Part shown: positions 28,061 to 36,712 of the stretch, piece after piece | Position numbering within the stretch: the stretch's first letter is position 1 | How the letters are laid out: each line of letters starts with the position of its first letter | Source of the DNA: CAVPLM01 sp964497095 | Lineage (GTDB): Bacteria; Actinomycetota; Thermoleophilia; RBG-16-64-13 | DNA: 40,414 bases | Reading direction: 5' to 3' | Assembly (NCBI GenBank): GCA_964497095.1 | Contig: CAZCCL010000011.1 | Location: 1 to 40,414, forward strand | Notes under the pieces: generated by a model | What the model saw: the letters and a program-made list of their open reading frames with translations, nothing else | What the model was told of the DNA's origin: nothing | The model's database searches: none | Translations under genes and position numbers: made by a program

Positions 28061-28167
28061 TGTCCGGCGTGGGCGAGACCATCGTCTACCCCCGGCACAG
28101 GGCCGGGCAGATATCCGACGGCGTCCTCATCAAGATCTGCGCGAGATCGCGCTACCCGAGGCGATAG
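28060..28167 (+). pseudogene. carD: CarD N-terminal remnant
   Basis: A 35-codon frame begins with ATG at 28060, overlapping the disA stop as ATGA. It reads MSGVGETIVYPRHRAGQI, the first beta-strands of the CarD/CdnL RNA polymerase interaction domain (family pattern VGDxVVYPxHGAGxI). It then runs about 17 unrelated codons (DGVLIKICARSRYPRR region) to a TAG. The rest of CarD, about 140 residues, is missing. carD normally lies upstream of ispD in actinobacteria, so the position fits. Start and junction are consistent with a deletion that fused the 5-prime end of carD to sequence before the PIN/TRAM gene. A short functional peptide cannot be excluded. Confidence 0.65.
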
Positions 28168-28171
28168 AGCG

Positions 28172-29218
28172 ATGGTGTTCGCCCTGAGATTGCTGCTGGC
28201 CCTCGTGGGCGGGGTGACCGGCTACGGATTGGCCGTCGAATTCCTGCCCCACGCCAATCTCGATACCTTCTGGTACGCGCTCACGGTGGCTCTGTGTGTT
28301 CTGGCGGGGATCCTCCTGGGTGTGGTGTTGGGTGGTCCCCTCGGTAGGGCCGCCACGCGTCTAGGCCGGCGTCTCGACAAAGCGAGTTCGCTGCTCACCG
28401 CGAGCGGTCTCATCTTCACCACCATCGGGCTGATCATCGGACTGGCCGTTGCCGCGCTCGGCAGCCTTGCCATAAAGGATCTACCCGTGGTGGGGCTGTA
28501 TCTGCTGCCGCTGCTCTTCGCTTTCAGCGGCTATCTGTTCGCGTACCTTGCATACAAGCGCCACACCGACCTGGCCCGGGTCCTGGGCTTCAAAGGACTG
28601 CTCCAGCAACCGGGGGCGGAGCAGTTCATACGCCCGAAGCTGCTCGACACCTCGGTCATCATCGACGGACGCATCGGCGATGTGGCGGCCACTGGGTTCC
28701 TGGAGGGGGATCTGGTGGTACCCGGCTTCGTATTGGAGGAGCTGCAGTCTATCGCCGACTCGGCAGAATCGGGCAAAAGGGCCCGCGGTCGCCGTGGTCT
28801 GGACACCGTGCGCGACCTCCAGGAAGCCCACAACCGGGTGATGGTCATCGAGCGGGATTTCCCCAACGTGGCCGAAGTGGACGCCAAGCTGATCAAACTG
28901 GCCAAGGAGATGAAGGCCTGCATCCTCACCACCGATTACAATCTCACCAAACTTTGCCGTATCCAGGGCGTCGAGGTCCTGAACGTCAACGAACTGGCCA
29001 ACACGGTGAAGGCCATGGTGCTGCCCGGAGAGAGCCTGATCGTTCGGGTCATCCGCGAAGGCAAGGAAGAAGACCAGGGAGTAGCGTATCTGGAAGATGG
29101 GACTATGGTAGTGATCGAGGGTGGTCGCAGACGCTTGGGTGAGGACGTGGAGGTGGAGGTCACCTCGGTCTTGCAGAACCCGGCCGGCAAGATGGTTTTC
29201 GTGCGGCTGACTTCCTAG
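28172..29218 (+). CDS. PIN/TRAM domain membrane protein (YacL-like)
   Basis: 348 residues. About four transmembrane segments (1-20, 33-55, 75-100, 107-128) are followed by a PIN nuclease-like domain starting LLDTSVIIDGRIGDV, with acidic residues at EELQSIADSAE and TTDYNL, and a C-terminal TRAM RNA-binding domain (GVAYLEDGTMVVIEGGRR). This architecture matches Bacillus YacL and actinobacterial homologues found between disA/carD and ispD. A ribonuclease role is assumed from the fold only. ATG 28172 lies four bases after the carD remnant stop. Confidence 0.9.
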   Translation: MVFALRLLLALVGGVTGYGLAVEFLPHANLDTFWYALTVALCVLAGILLGVVLGGPLGRAATRLGRRLDKASSLLTASGLIFTTIGLIIGLAVAALGSLAIKDLPVVGLYLLPLLFAFSGYLFAYLAYKRHTDLARVLGFKGLLQQPGAEQFIRPKLLDTSVIIDGRIGDVAATGFLEGDLVVPGFVLEELQSIADSAESGKRARGRRGLDTVRDLQEAHNRVMVIERDFPNVAEVDAKLIKLAKEMKACILTTDYNLTKLCRIQGVEVLNVNELANTVKAMVLPGESLIVRVIREGKEEDQGVAYLEDGTMVVIEGGRRRLGEDVEVEVTSVLQNPAGKMVFVRLTS

Positions 29219-29229
29219 GAGGGAGCAAG

Positions 29230-29949
29230 ATGGGGAGTTCGGGACTCAGTCTGGCCTTGGTGGTGGCTGCAGCCGGCTACGGCACCCGCCTGGATTCGGG
29301 ACTCCCCAAACAGTATGTGCCTCTGCTGGGCATCCCCGTGTTGCAGCGTACCCTTAGCGCCCTGAGCTCCTGTGCCGAGGTCGACGCACTCGGCGTGGTC
29401 GTCAACTACCAGGACGTGGACTACTGCACCAACGAGATCGCGCTGGAGGGTATCGGTAAGGTAGTGGTGGTGACACCGGGTGGTGACGAGCGTGCCCTGT
29501 CCGTCAAGAACGGGCTTCGAGCGCTGGCGGAGGCCGGCTCGTGGGATTTGGTGGGGGTCCATGATGGCGCTCGACCCCTGGTCACCTGCGACGCGATAGC
29601 CCGGGCCGTCTCTGCACTCGCGGCCGACGCGACCCTGGACGGAGCGGTCTCAGCCGTTCCGAGCATCGACACGGTGAAGATCGTCGACGACGACGGCCTC
29701 ATCCGAAATACTCCCGACCGAGGCAGCCTGTGGCGGGCCCAGACTCCGCAGATCTTTCGCCGGCAGGTCCTGATGGAGGCCTACAGCGTGCCCGACGAGG
29801 AACTCGCAGACGCCACCGATGATGCGGCGCTGGTCGAGGCGCGCGGGGGACGGGTAGTCGTAGTGCAGGGCTCGCCGGAGAACTTCAAGATCACCGACCG
29901 GGTGGATCTGCGCCTTGCCGAACAGATCCTGGCAGAGCGGCGATCGTGA
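29230..29949 (+). CDS. ispD: 2-C-methyl-D-erythritol 4-phosphate cytidylyltransferase
   Basis: Third step of the MEP isoprenoid pathway, forming CDP-methylerythritol; 239 residues. CTP-binding N-terminus VVAAAGYGTRLDSGLPKQYV, then TPGGDERALSVKNGL, VHDGARPLVT, AVPSIDTVK, WRAQTPQIFRR and a late NFKITDRVDL. All family blocks are present, so it should be active. ATG 29230 has AGGAGGG eight bases upstream. ispF follows after 67 bases on the same strand. Confidence 0.95.
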   Translation: MGSSGLSLALVVAAAGYGTRLDSGLPKQYVPLLGIPVLQRTLSALSSCAEVDALGVVVNYQDVDYCTNEIALEGIGKVVVVTPGGDERALSVKNGLRALAEAGSWDLVGVHDGARPLVTCDAIARAVSALAADATLDGAVSAVPSIDTVKIVDDDGLIRNTPDRGSLWRAQTPQIFRRQVLMEAYSVPDEELADATDDAALVEARGGRVVVVQGSPENFKITDRVDLRLAEQILAERRS

Positions 29950-30016
29950 CGGAGATCGGGCGCGAGGCCGTCGCCGGACCAGTGCTCGCTGTCCCGCCGG
30001 AAGCTGGACCTTGAGC

Positions 30017-30517
30017 GTGAGTGACGATCCCGGACTCAGAGTAGGTATAGGTTACGACGCCCATGGCTTCGTGGCCGAACGCGCGCTTGTCCTCGGGGGG
30101 GTGAGGCTGCGCGAGCACGATGGGCTTGGAGGCCACAGCGACGCCGACGTGCTGGCTCACGCCATCATGGACGCGCTGCTGGGGGCCGCGGGTCTCGAGG
30201 ATATCGGCCATCACTTCCCCGATTCGGACCCGGCCTTCGCTGGAGCCGACAGCCTCGAGTTGCTGAAGGCAGTCGTGGGTATCGTGCGGCATAATGGCTG
30301 GGAGCCGGTCAACGTGGATGCCGTCGTCGTATGCGAAGAGCCCCGGATAGCGCCGCACCGCCACGCGATGCGCGCCCGTCTGGCAGCCGCCCTGGACGTC
30401 GGGGTGGAGCAGGTGGGGCTGAGGGGGACGACGACCGAGGGAATGGGTTTCACGGGACGGCGGGAAGGTGTTGCCGTGCACGCAGTGGCCCTGGTCAAGC
30501 GGGTCGGGGCGAAGTAG
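30017..30517 (+). CDS. ispF: 2-C-methyl-D-erythritol 2,4-cyclodiphosphate synthase
   Basis: Fifth MEP-pathway step; forms a trimer with a zinc site. 166 residues. GIGYDAHGFV holds the metal ligands aspartate and histidine. GGHSDADVLAHAIMDALLGAAGLEDIGHHFPD and GMGFTGRREGVAVHAVAL are diagnostic. I place the start at GTG 30017 with GGA 8 bases before it; a TTG two codons upstream at 30011 is an alternative. The open frame continues to 29915 but overlaps ispD. Confidence 0.94.
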   Translation: MSDDPGLRVGIGYDAHGFVAERALVLGGVRLREHDGLGGHSDADVLAHAIMDALLGAAGLEDIGHHFPDSDPAFAGADSLELLKAVVGIVRHNGWEPVNVDAVVVCEEPRIAPHRHAMRARLAAALDVGVEQVGLRGTTTEGMGFTGRREGVAVHAVALVKRVGAK

Positions 30518-30593
30518 ACTCCGCCGGAGACCAAGGGGCTCCATCGGGCCGGCGATTGAACCCGACGATCACAATGGAAGAGAGAACCTAGTC

Positions 30594-32081
30594 ATGACGG
30601 ACGTTCGTGTGCGCTTTGCTCCCAGTCCCACGGGGTCGCTCCACGTGGGCAGCGCGCGCACTGCGCTCTACAACTACCTGTACGCCCGCCATCACGGGGG
30701 CACCATGGTCCTCCGCATCGAGGATACCGACCTCAAGCGCTCCACCACGGAGCACGATGCCAGCATCATCAACGACCTGGCCTGGCTCGGCCTTCGGGCG
30801 GATGAAGGCCCCGACATGGGCGGCCCCCATGGGCCCTACCGACAGAGCGAGCGCGCTCCTCTGTACGAAGCCGGGGTACAGCGATTGTTGGCCGATGGTC
30901 ACGCCTATCCCTGCTTCTGCCCGCAGGAACTCTTGGAAGAGCGCAAGGAGCAGCAATTGGCCCGAGGGGAGATGCCCAAGTACGACCGCACCTGCTGCCG
31001 GCTGTCCTCCGCCGAAGTGCAGGAACGACTCACGGCCGGTGATGAAGCCGCCATCCGGTTCAGGGTGCCCCAGGGGGACGTGAGCTTCGACGACCTCATC
31101 CACGGGCCTATCACCTTCTCTTCGGACGTGATCGGGGACTTCATCATCAAGCGCACCGACGGTGGCTTCGCCTACAACTATGCTGTGGTCATCGATGACG
31201 CCGATATGCAGATCACCCATGTCATCCGGGGGGAGGACCACATCACCAATACCGCCCGCCAAATCATGCTCTTCGCTGCCCTTGGCGAGCCGACGCCGCG
31301 CTTTGGACACCATTCCCTGATCCTGGCAGCGAATGGGAGCAAGCTGTCCAAGCGGCACGGGGCCACGTCCATCGGCGATTTCAAGGGGCTGGGCTATCTG
31401 TCGGAGGCCATCGTCAACTACCTGGCCTTGCTGAGCTGGCATCCGGCCGACGGACGGGAGAAGTTCGGTCTGGAAGACCTGATCCAGGAATTCGAACTGG
31501 AGCGAGTCTCGAAAAGCCCGGCCATCTTCGACATACCGAAGCTCAATTGGCTGAACGGGCTGTATATACGAGAATTGAATACATCCAAGCTTTACGAGGC
31601 GATCGAGCCGTTCTTGGCTAAGGCGGGCATCGAGTTGGCCCCGGGGCAGCGAGAGGTGGTGGCCGAGGCCGTGCAGGCCAACCTGGTGGTGTTGGGAGAC
31701 GCTCCTCGCTACGCAGCCGTGTTCGTGGAGGATGTCGACCCGTCGGTTTGCCCCTTGGCCGAGACGTTGCTGGCTCCAGGGACGGACGTGGTGCTCGAGT
31801 TGGGCAGGCAGGCTTTCGCCGGGTTGCCGAGTGAATACGTGCTTCCGCCGGAGGCTCGGGAGGTGCTGCGCGGCCTGGTCGAGACCGCAGGGGAGCGGGG
31901 GATCAAAGGTAAGTCCATCTACCGGCCCCTGCGGGTGGCGTTGAGCGGCAGGGATGAAGGGCCGGAGCTGTATTTCCTGGTGGGCGGGCTCGGCAAGAGC
32001 AGGATCGTGTCGAGACTGGAGACGGCCGCCGCATTCGTGGCTGCGAACACACCCGGTCCGGCGGGCAAGGGAGGGGAGTGA
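30594..32081 (+). CDS. gltX: Glutamyl-tRNA synthetase
   Basis: Class I synthetase charging tRNA-Glu; 495 residues. The HIGH box reads HVGS in RFAPSPTGSLHVGSARTAL. The zinc-knob cysteines are in PCFCPQE and DRTCCRL. The KMSKS box reads KLSKRHG. The segment HVIRGEDHITNTARQIML is typical. I chose ATG 30594, since the open frame upstream to 30468 is ispF shadow. It is 76 bases after ispF. The discriminating or non-discriminating nature (charging tRNA-Gln as well) cannot be read from here. The stop overlaps the cysS region (GTGA). Confidence 0.95.
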   Translation: MTDVRVRFAPSPTGSLHVGSARTALYNYLYARHHGGTMVLRIEDTDLKRSTTEHDASIINDLAWLGLRADEGPDMGGPHGPYRQSERAPLYEAGVQRLLADGHAYPCFCPQELLEERKEQQLARGEMPKYDRTCCRLSSAEVQERLTAGDEAAIRFRVPQGDVSFDDLIHGPITFSSDVIGDFIIKRTDGGFAYNYAVVIDDADMQITHVIRGEDHITNTARQIMLFAALGEPTPRFGHHSLILAANGSKLSKRHGATSIGDFKGLGYLSEAIVNYLALLSWHPADGREKFGLEDLIQEFELERVSKSPAIFDIPKLNWLNGLYIRELNTSKLYEAIEPFLAKAGIELAPGQREVVAEAVQANLVVLGDAPRYAAVFVEDVDPSVCPLAETLLAPGTDVVLELGRQAFAGLPSEYVLPPEAREVLRGLVETAGERGIKGKSIYRPLRVALSGRDEGPELYFLVGGLGKSRIVSRLETAAAFVAANTPGPAGKGGE

Positions 32082-32083
32082 GG

Positions 32084-33592
32084 ATGCGCCTCTACGACTC
32101 CCTGAGCCAGAACAAGAAAGAGTTCGTTCCTCGCGATGGGGATCGCGTGACCATGTACTTCTGTGGACCGACCGTCTACAACTATGTGCATGTGGGTAAC
32201 GCCCGGCCGTATGTGGTGTCGATGGTGGCCAAACGCTACTTCGAATCGCTCGGTTACAGGGTCACTCTGGTGGAGAACATCACCGACATCGACGATCGCA
32301 TCATCCAGAAGGCCGCCGCTCAAGGCCGGACCGCGCGGGAGGTGGCCGAGGAGTTCGCTCAGGCCTATCGAGAAGACACCGATCGCCTGGGCTTGGGACG
32401 CCCGGACATCGAGCCGCTGGCAACAGAGCATATCCAGGAGATCATCGATCTCATATCACGGTTGATAGAGAAGGGGCATGCCTACCAATCGGGTCCCGAC
32501 GTCTACTTCGACGTCGACAGCTGGGCGGAGTATGGGAAGCTCTCGAAGCAGCAGGTCGCGGAAATGCGCCACGGAGCCCGGATCGACCCGGGAGAGGACA
32601 AAGCCGACCCTCTGGATTTCGCTCTGTGGAAGGGGGCCAAACCTGGCGAGCCGGCTTGGGACAGCCCTTGGGGACAGGGGCGACCCGGATGGCACATCGA
32701 ATGCTCGGCCATGAGCCTGAAGTATCTGGGGATGGGCTTCGACATCCACGGAGGCGGCCGTGACCTGATCTTCCCTCACCACGAGAACGAGATCGCACAG
32801 GCGGAGGGGGCGACGCGCGAGGAGGACCGGGGCGGGGAAGTCTCGCATCAGCCCTTTGTCCGCTTCTGGATGCACAATGGGATGCTCAACCTGCGTGCGG
32901 AGAAGATGTCCAAGAGCGTGGGGAACATCCTGACCCTGAGACACATACTCGACGAGCACCGGCCTGAAGCGCTCGTCGTCGCCTTCCTGGGTAGCCACTA
33001 CCGTAGTCCGCTCGAGTTCAGTTCGGAGCTCCTGGAAGAGAGCGAGCAACAGGTCGACCGGCTGCGCAATGTCTTCCGGGAGTTGGCCGACGGTTCGGCT
33101 GCGTCGGGCTGTGCTCCGGAAGGCCACGGTGGAGCCGAGCCGGACGCCGGCGCGACAGTCGGGGCGGCTCCTCACACCGCGGCCGCCGAGGCGATCATTG
33201 CCGATGCTGCTTTCCTGGAGCATGTGGCAGTGCGGCGCCGGGCCTTCGCGGATGCTTTGGCCGATGACCTGAACACGGCCGCCGCTCTTGCCAAAGTGTT
33301 CGGGCTGGCTCGGGAGGTCAACGCCGCTCTCGCCGCCGGCGAGCTCTCACCGGAAGCGGCCGGGCAGGTCCGGGCTGAGATGGTCGAGATGGTGCATGTC
33401 CTGGGGCTGGACGCCGTAGCCGGGCACGAGGAGGCCGTCCCGACGGATATCGTGGCGATGGCCGAGGAGCGCCGGCGGTGTCGGGCTGCTCGGGACTTCG
33501 CCCGGGCGGACGCTCTGCGCGCCGCCATAGCCGAACGGGGCTTCGAGATCCGAGACGTCCCCGGTGGTCACAAGATCGTCTCCATCAGGTAG
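32084..33592 (+). CDS. cysS: Cysteinyl-tRNA synthetase
   Basis: Class I synthetase, 502 residues. The catalytic zinc cysteine and HIGH box lie in FCGPTVYNYVHVGNARPYV. The family segments WHIECSAMS, HGGGRDLIFPHHENEIAQ and the KMSKS box (EKMSKSVGN) are all present. A Gly/Ala-rich insert of about 30 residues (SAASGCAPEGHGGAEPDAGA) separates the catalytic core from the DALR helical domain and is likely a flexible linker. ATG 32084 has GGGGAG five bases upstream; a GTG two codons earlier overlaps the gltX stop. Confidence 0.95.
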   Translation: MRLYDSLSQNKKEFVPRDGDRVTMYFCGPTVYNYVHVGNARPYVVSMVAKRYFESLGYRVTLVENITDIDDRIIQKAAAQGRTAREVAEEFAQAYREDTDRLGLGRPDIEPLATEHIQEIIDLISRLIEKGHAYQSGPDVYFDVDSWAEYGKLSKQQVAEMRHGARIDPGEDKADPLDFALWKGAKPGEPAWDSPWGQGRPGWHIECSAMSLKYLGMGFDIHGGGRDLIFPHHENEIAQAEGATREEDRGGEVSHQPFVRFWMHNGMLNLRAEKMSKSVGNILTLRHILDEHRPEALVVAFLGSHYRSPLEFSSELLEESEQQVDRLRNVFRELADGSAASGCAPEGHGGAEPDAGATVGAAPHTAAAEAIIADAAFLEHVAVRRRAFADALADDLNTAAALAKVFGLAREVNAALAAGELSPEAAGQVRAEMVEMVHVLGLDAVAGHEEAVPTDIVAMAEERRRCRAARDFARADALRAAIAERGFEIRDVPGGHKIVSIR

Positions 33593-34478
33593 ACGGGCGC
33601 AGGGATCTGGCCCTCGCCCGGCCGGCGCAAAGGCGCCCGCGCCGAGGCGCCGTGAGTACGGAGGCCGTGCGTACGAGGGTCGGGAGGGGTCCTCTTGTGG
33701 GATCGAGCTCATCTACGGCCGGAATCCGGTGCGTGAGGCCTTGCGGGGGCAGAGGACGGTCCACACGGTGTTGGTGGTGGCCGATCAAGGGAGCCGAACG
33801 CTTGAGCGCGGCTTGGAGGACTGGTGCGCGGGGATCCCGTGCGCTATTCCCCCGGTGCAGCGCCTGTCCGGGGAGGATCTGAGCCTCCGCCTGGGGACTG
33901 TCGATCATCAGGGTATCGCCGCCGAAGTCGACCCTTATCAGTATCTCGAGCTGGAGGTGGTCCTCGGCAGCCACGACCTTGTCGTAGCCCTCGACCAGAT
34001 CCAGGACCCCCACAACCTGGGAGCCATCATCCGGACCGCGGAGGCCACCGGCGCAGGAGTGCTCACCCCCCGTCATCGGGCGGCCGAGGTGACCGCGGCA
34101 GTGGTGAAGGCCTCCGCCGGAGCGACCGAGCATACCGCTGTCGCCCGGGTTCGTAATCTGGCCGACGCGCTGGGGCAGGCGAAAGAGGCAGGCTTCTGGG
34201 TATACGGAGCCGCCGCCGGAGCAGGCACCGTGTACAGCGCTCAGGATTATCGGGACCCTACGTGTTTCGTCGTCGGCTCCGAGGGGGAAGGGCTCGGTCG
34301 ACGGGTGGCCTCCCTGTGCGACGTGATGGTCAGGCTCCCATTGGCCGGCCGGGTGGACTCGCTCAATGTCAGCGTGTCTACGGGCATTCTGCTTTACGAG
34401 GCCGTACGGCAGCGGGCGGTGCGTGCTGCGTCGGGGCAGGCTGGGCCGGGACAAGCCGGGCCGGGGCAGGACTCATGA
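33564..34478 (+). CDS. rlmB: 23S rRNA 2-prime-O-methyltransferase, RlmB/TrmH family
   Basis: SpoU-family SAM-dependent ribose methyltransferase acting on rRNA or tRNA; 304 residues. Residues 1-48 are a basic Arg/Pro/Ala tail common in actinobacterial RlmB. The substrate-binding domain starts at IELIYGRNPVREAL. Knot motifs: LDQIQDPHNLGAIIRTAEATG (motif 1), FVVGSEGEGLGRRV (motif 2) and LPLAGRVDSLNVSVSTGILL (motif 3). The C-terminus carries a GQAGPGQAGPGQ tandem. The GTG start overlaps cysS by 29 bases; no later in-frame start precedes the domain. Confidence 0.9.
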   Translation: MVTRSSPSGRRAQGSGPRPAGAKAPAPRRREYGGRAYEGREGSSCGIELIYGRNPVREALRGQRTVHTVLVVADQGSRTLERGLEDWCAGIPCAIPPVQRLSGEDLSLRLGTVDHQGIAAEVDPYQYLELEVVLGSHDLVVALDQIQDPHNLGAIIRTAEATGAGVLTPRHRAAEVTAAVVKASAGATEHTAVARVRNLADALGQAKEAGFWVYGAAAGAGTVYSAQDYRDPTCFVVGSEGEGLGRRVASLCDVMVRLPLAGRVDSLNVSVSTGILLYEAVRQRAVRAASGQAGPGQAGPGQDS

Positions 34479-34491
34479 GGGGGAGCCGATC

Positions 34492-35118
34492 GTGACGGTC
34501 TATCTCATCGACGGGTACAACGTCCTCCATCAACTGCTGGGTCATCACGAGGGAGACGATCGTACCACCCGGGCGCGGACCGGCCAGAGACGCCAGGGTG
34601 CCGGAGGGAGCCGAGCCGAAGGCACCCGGGGGTCGCAGGGCCCCGGGGTGGATGTCGATCTGGAGGACGAGCGCCGCCGTTTACTCGACCGTATCGCCAG
34701 TTACATGGGAGGGACCTCCGACAGGGCTCTCGTAGTGTTCGATTCGCACTCGCAAGTATTGCAAAAGAATGAGAGTGCAACCAGGAATGTGGACGTGTAT
34801 TTCGGGTCGTTCTCACGCTCGGCCGATGCCATCATCGAGAGGGAGGTTTATGCTTTAGGTGCAGGGGAAACCATTGTTGTGGTATCGTCCGACTACCAGC
34901 TCCAGAAGACCATCTTCCTGCCCAACGTGATCCGGCGTTCCTCCCGACAATTCGTGGCGGATTTGCAAGAGCACACAAAAAGGATTGCAAATCCCGAGAA
35001 TTGCATTAGAATGGGTCACAGGATCGAGGAAAGGATCGACTCCGATACGGTCGAGAGGCTGAAGGCGCTGCGAGACGAGTTGGCGTCGCAGCCGGAGAAA
35101 CCGGGTCGGCCGGAATAG
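34492..35118 (+). CDS. yacP: YacP-like NYN domain ribonuclease
   Basis: 208 residues. NYN (PIN-like) nuclease of the YacP/Rae1 family, which cleaves mRNA on the ribosome in Bacillus. Begins VYLIDGYNVLHQL; acidic residues follow in DLEDERRRLLDRI, VVFDSHSQV, VDVYFGSFSRSADAIIEREV and VVSSDYQLQ. Residues 27-55 are a Gly/Arg-rich insert. The GTG at 34492 has GGGGGAG six bases before it. The 3-prime half (34740-35020) is more A/T-rich than its neighbours, with TTG/CAA/AAA/AAT codons, and may harbour a sigH promoter. Confidence 0.87.
   Translation: MTVYLIDGYNVLHQLLGHHEGDDRTTRARTGQRRQGAGGSRAEGTRGSQGPGVDVDLEDERRRLLDRIASYMGGTSDRALVVFDSHSQVLQKNESATRNVDVYFGSFSRSADAIIEREVYALGAGETIVVVSSDYQLQKTIFLPNVIRRSSRQFVADLQEHTKRIANPENCIRMGHRIEERIDSDTVERLKALRDELASQPEKPGRPE
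34985..35012 (+). promoter_or_regulatory. Candidate sigH promoter inside yacP
   Basis: TTGCAA (34985-34990), 16-base spacer, TAGAAT (35007-35012), 151 bases upstream of the sigH start. TTGCAA also occurs at 34963-34968 and 34759-34764, and TTGCAT at 35001-35006. Confidence 0.35.
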
Positions 35119-35163
35119 GGGTCCGAGATCCAGGTTTCCAACCTCTAGGCGGGAGGGACAGGG

Positions 35164-35823
35164 ATGGAAGGCGCGGCGTTTGCGGGCAAGGCTGCCGGTC
35201 CCAGCACAGCCGACTGGACCGACGAGCAGTTGGTGGCGTGGGCGAAGAACGGTGATTCCGAAGCCACCAGGCGCATCCTTACCAGATATCACTACTTCGT
35301 GCGTCTCAAGGCGAACTCGTATTTCTTGGCCGGCGGAGACGGTGACGATCTTATCCAAGAGGGCTACATCGGGCTCTTCAAGGCCATCCGCGACTACGAA
35401 CACGACCGGAGCACGAGCTTCCGCAGCTTCGCTGAGTTATGCGTGACCCGGCAGATCATCACCGCGATCAAGACGGCTTCCAGGCAGAAGCATCTTCCGC
35501 TCAACACCTATGTGAGCTTCAGCCACTCGCCATCCAGCACCGATTTCGACAGCCGCACCCTTGCCGATGTGATCCCCTCGGGGCGGGCGAGTGACCCGGT
35601 GCAACAGGTGATCAGCTCAGAAGAAGTGGTCAGTCTGACCGACTGCCTGGTGCGCCTGCTCAGTCCCCTGGAGTCGCAGGTGCTCAAGTACTACTTGGAG
35701 GGGAACTCCTACGAAGCCATCGCCGCTCAGATCGGCCACGACACGAAGACCGTGGACAACGCCCTCCAGCGCATCAAGCGCAAGGTGATGATGCATCTGG
35801 AGAGCCGGCGGGTGGTGCTGTAG
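35164..35823 (+). CDS. sigH: RNA polymerase sigma factor, SigH (Spo0H) type
   Basis: Sigma-70 family alternative factor, 219 residues. Region 2 includes WAKNGDSEATRRILTRY, DLIQEGYIGLFKAIRDYE (region 2.2) and SFRSFAELCVTRQIITAIKTASRQKHLPLN (2.3-2.4). Region 4 includes LSPLESQVLKYYLEGNSYEAI and TVDNALQRIKRKV. The conserved gene order yacP-sigH matches Bacillota and some deep actinobacteria, where SigH runs post-exponential and competence or sporulation-linked genes; the target genes here are unknown. ATG 35164 has GGGAGGGAC upstream. A strong terminator follows. Confidence 0.92.
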   Translation: MEGAAFAGKAAGPSTADWTDEQLVAWAKNGDSEATRRILTRYHYFVRLKANSYFLAGGDGDDLIQEGYIGLFKAIRDYEHDRSTSFRSFAELCVTRQIITAIKTASRQKHLPLNTYVSFSHSPSSTDFDSRTLADVIPSGRASDPVQQVISSEEVVSLTDCLVRLLSPLESQVLKYYLEGNSYEAIAAQIGHDTKTVDNALQRIKRKVMMHLESRRVVL

Positions 35824-35833
35824 GAGCGTAGAA

Positions 35834-35864
35834 GCGGCGCCCCGACCCGCGGGCGCCGATCTTT
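35834..35864 (+). terminator. Intrinsic terminator after sigH
   Basis: CGGCGCCC (35835-35842) pairs perfectly with GGGCGCCG (35851-35858) around an 8-base loop and is followed by ATCTTT. It lies 11 bases after the sigH stop. Confidence 0.65.
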
Positions 35865-35960
35865 GCCGGTGGTGCTGTTAGGCCGCTCGTACCAGTCCCT
35901 TATGGAAGCGCCGTCGGGCTAACGGTCCCTCGGCCGGCCGTTCGCGCCCGGCTGGGGCTC

Positions 35961-36230
35961 TCAGGCCATCTTCTTGGCGAGTTCTAATCCCTGCTCCGCC
36001 GTCACTGCCGGCACGACCGTGAACGAGAAGACGTCGTCCCAGGCGCTGGTGGCAGCCATTATGGGGGCGATATCGTCTGCCTCGGAGATCACTATGACGG
36101 TCGGATCCTGGCACTGGAGCCAGTACTCGGCGACGACTCTGGCGTTCGGAGGATAGGACCACTGCATCCTGCGGGCGATGCGCTCTTTGGTATTGCCCGC
36201 TCTGGCAGCGCCTAGTGTCACGAATAGCAT
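35961..36230 (-). CDS. DUF3303-like small protein
   Basis: 89 residues. Resembles the DUF3303 / dimeric alpha-beta barrel type: it starts MLFVTLGA, has a central AEYWLQCQDPTVIVISEADD and ends with FSFTVVPAVTAEQGLEL. Function unknown. The ATG at 36230 has an AGGGAGG Shine-Dalgarno, supporting expression. It runs opposite to sigH and ends about 97 bases from the sigH terminator. Confidence 0.65.
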   Translation of the reverse strand: MLFVTLGAARAGNTKERIARRMQWSYPPNARVVAEYWLQCQDPTVIVISEADDIAPIMAATSAWDDVFSFTVVPAVTAEQGLELAKKMA

Positions 36231-36640
36231 GATCGGCCTCCCTGTGACGCGTCATTTCGATGGATGGCCAAGGGATTGACGATAGGTCTACTCTTGGCGT
36301 TGACGGTGAACGACGGGGAAGGGGCGGACTCATCGGGGTTTGATGCGAGCGGCTTTCTAGTTTGAATCGTAGGCCCCGGGAGCCCGATGTCAAGCCCCGA
36401 TCCGTCCGTCACGGGGCGCGTGGCTGCGCGAGGCCGTTGCGGTGATGGAGCCGAGCGCGGACGCACCGATGCGAGCTGGCGCGCTAAAATCTGTTGGCTT
36501 CTCGGTGGCGCGGCTGTCCGGCCGTCGAGAGTCTGGCCAGGAGCGGACGCCCGGAAAAGGGGCAGAAACCGAAGAACCAAGGCGCAAGGCGACGACGGGC
36601 CCCCGTCGTGTACGGAGACATGGGGCGTTCGGGGTATCGG
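36231..36640. other. Intergenic region between the DUF3303 gene and tRNA-Thr
   Basis: 410 bases without a credible gene; open frames here lack start signals and resemble antisense noise. A TAAAAT at 36485-36490 might be a -10 box for the tRNA, but I see no matching -35. Confidence 0.5.
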
Positions 36641-36712
36641 GCCGGTGTAGCTCAATGGTAGAGCAGCTGATTTGTAATCAGCAGGTTAGGGGTTCAAGTC
36701 CCTTCACCGGCT
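36641..36712 (+). tRNA. tRNA-Thr (anticodon TGT)
   Basis: 72-base cloverleaf. Acceptor stem GCCGGTG pairs with CACCGGC. D-arm is GCTC..GAGC. Anticodon stem GCTGA/TCAGC encloses the loop TTTGTAA with anticodon TGT. T-arm is AGGGG TTCAAGT CCCTT. Discriminator T. The 3-prime CCA is not encoded. It decodes ACA. Confidence 0.96.
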
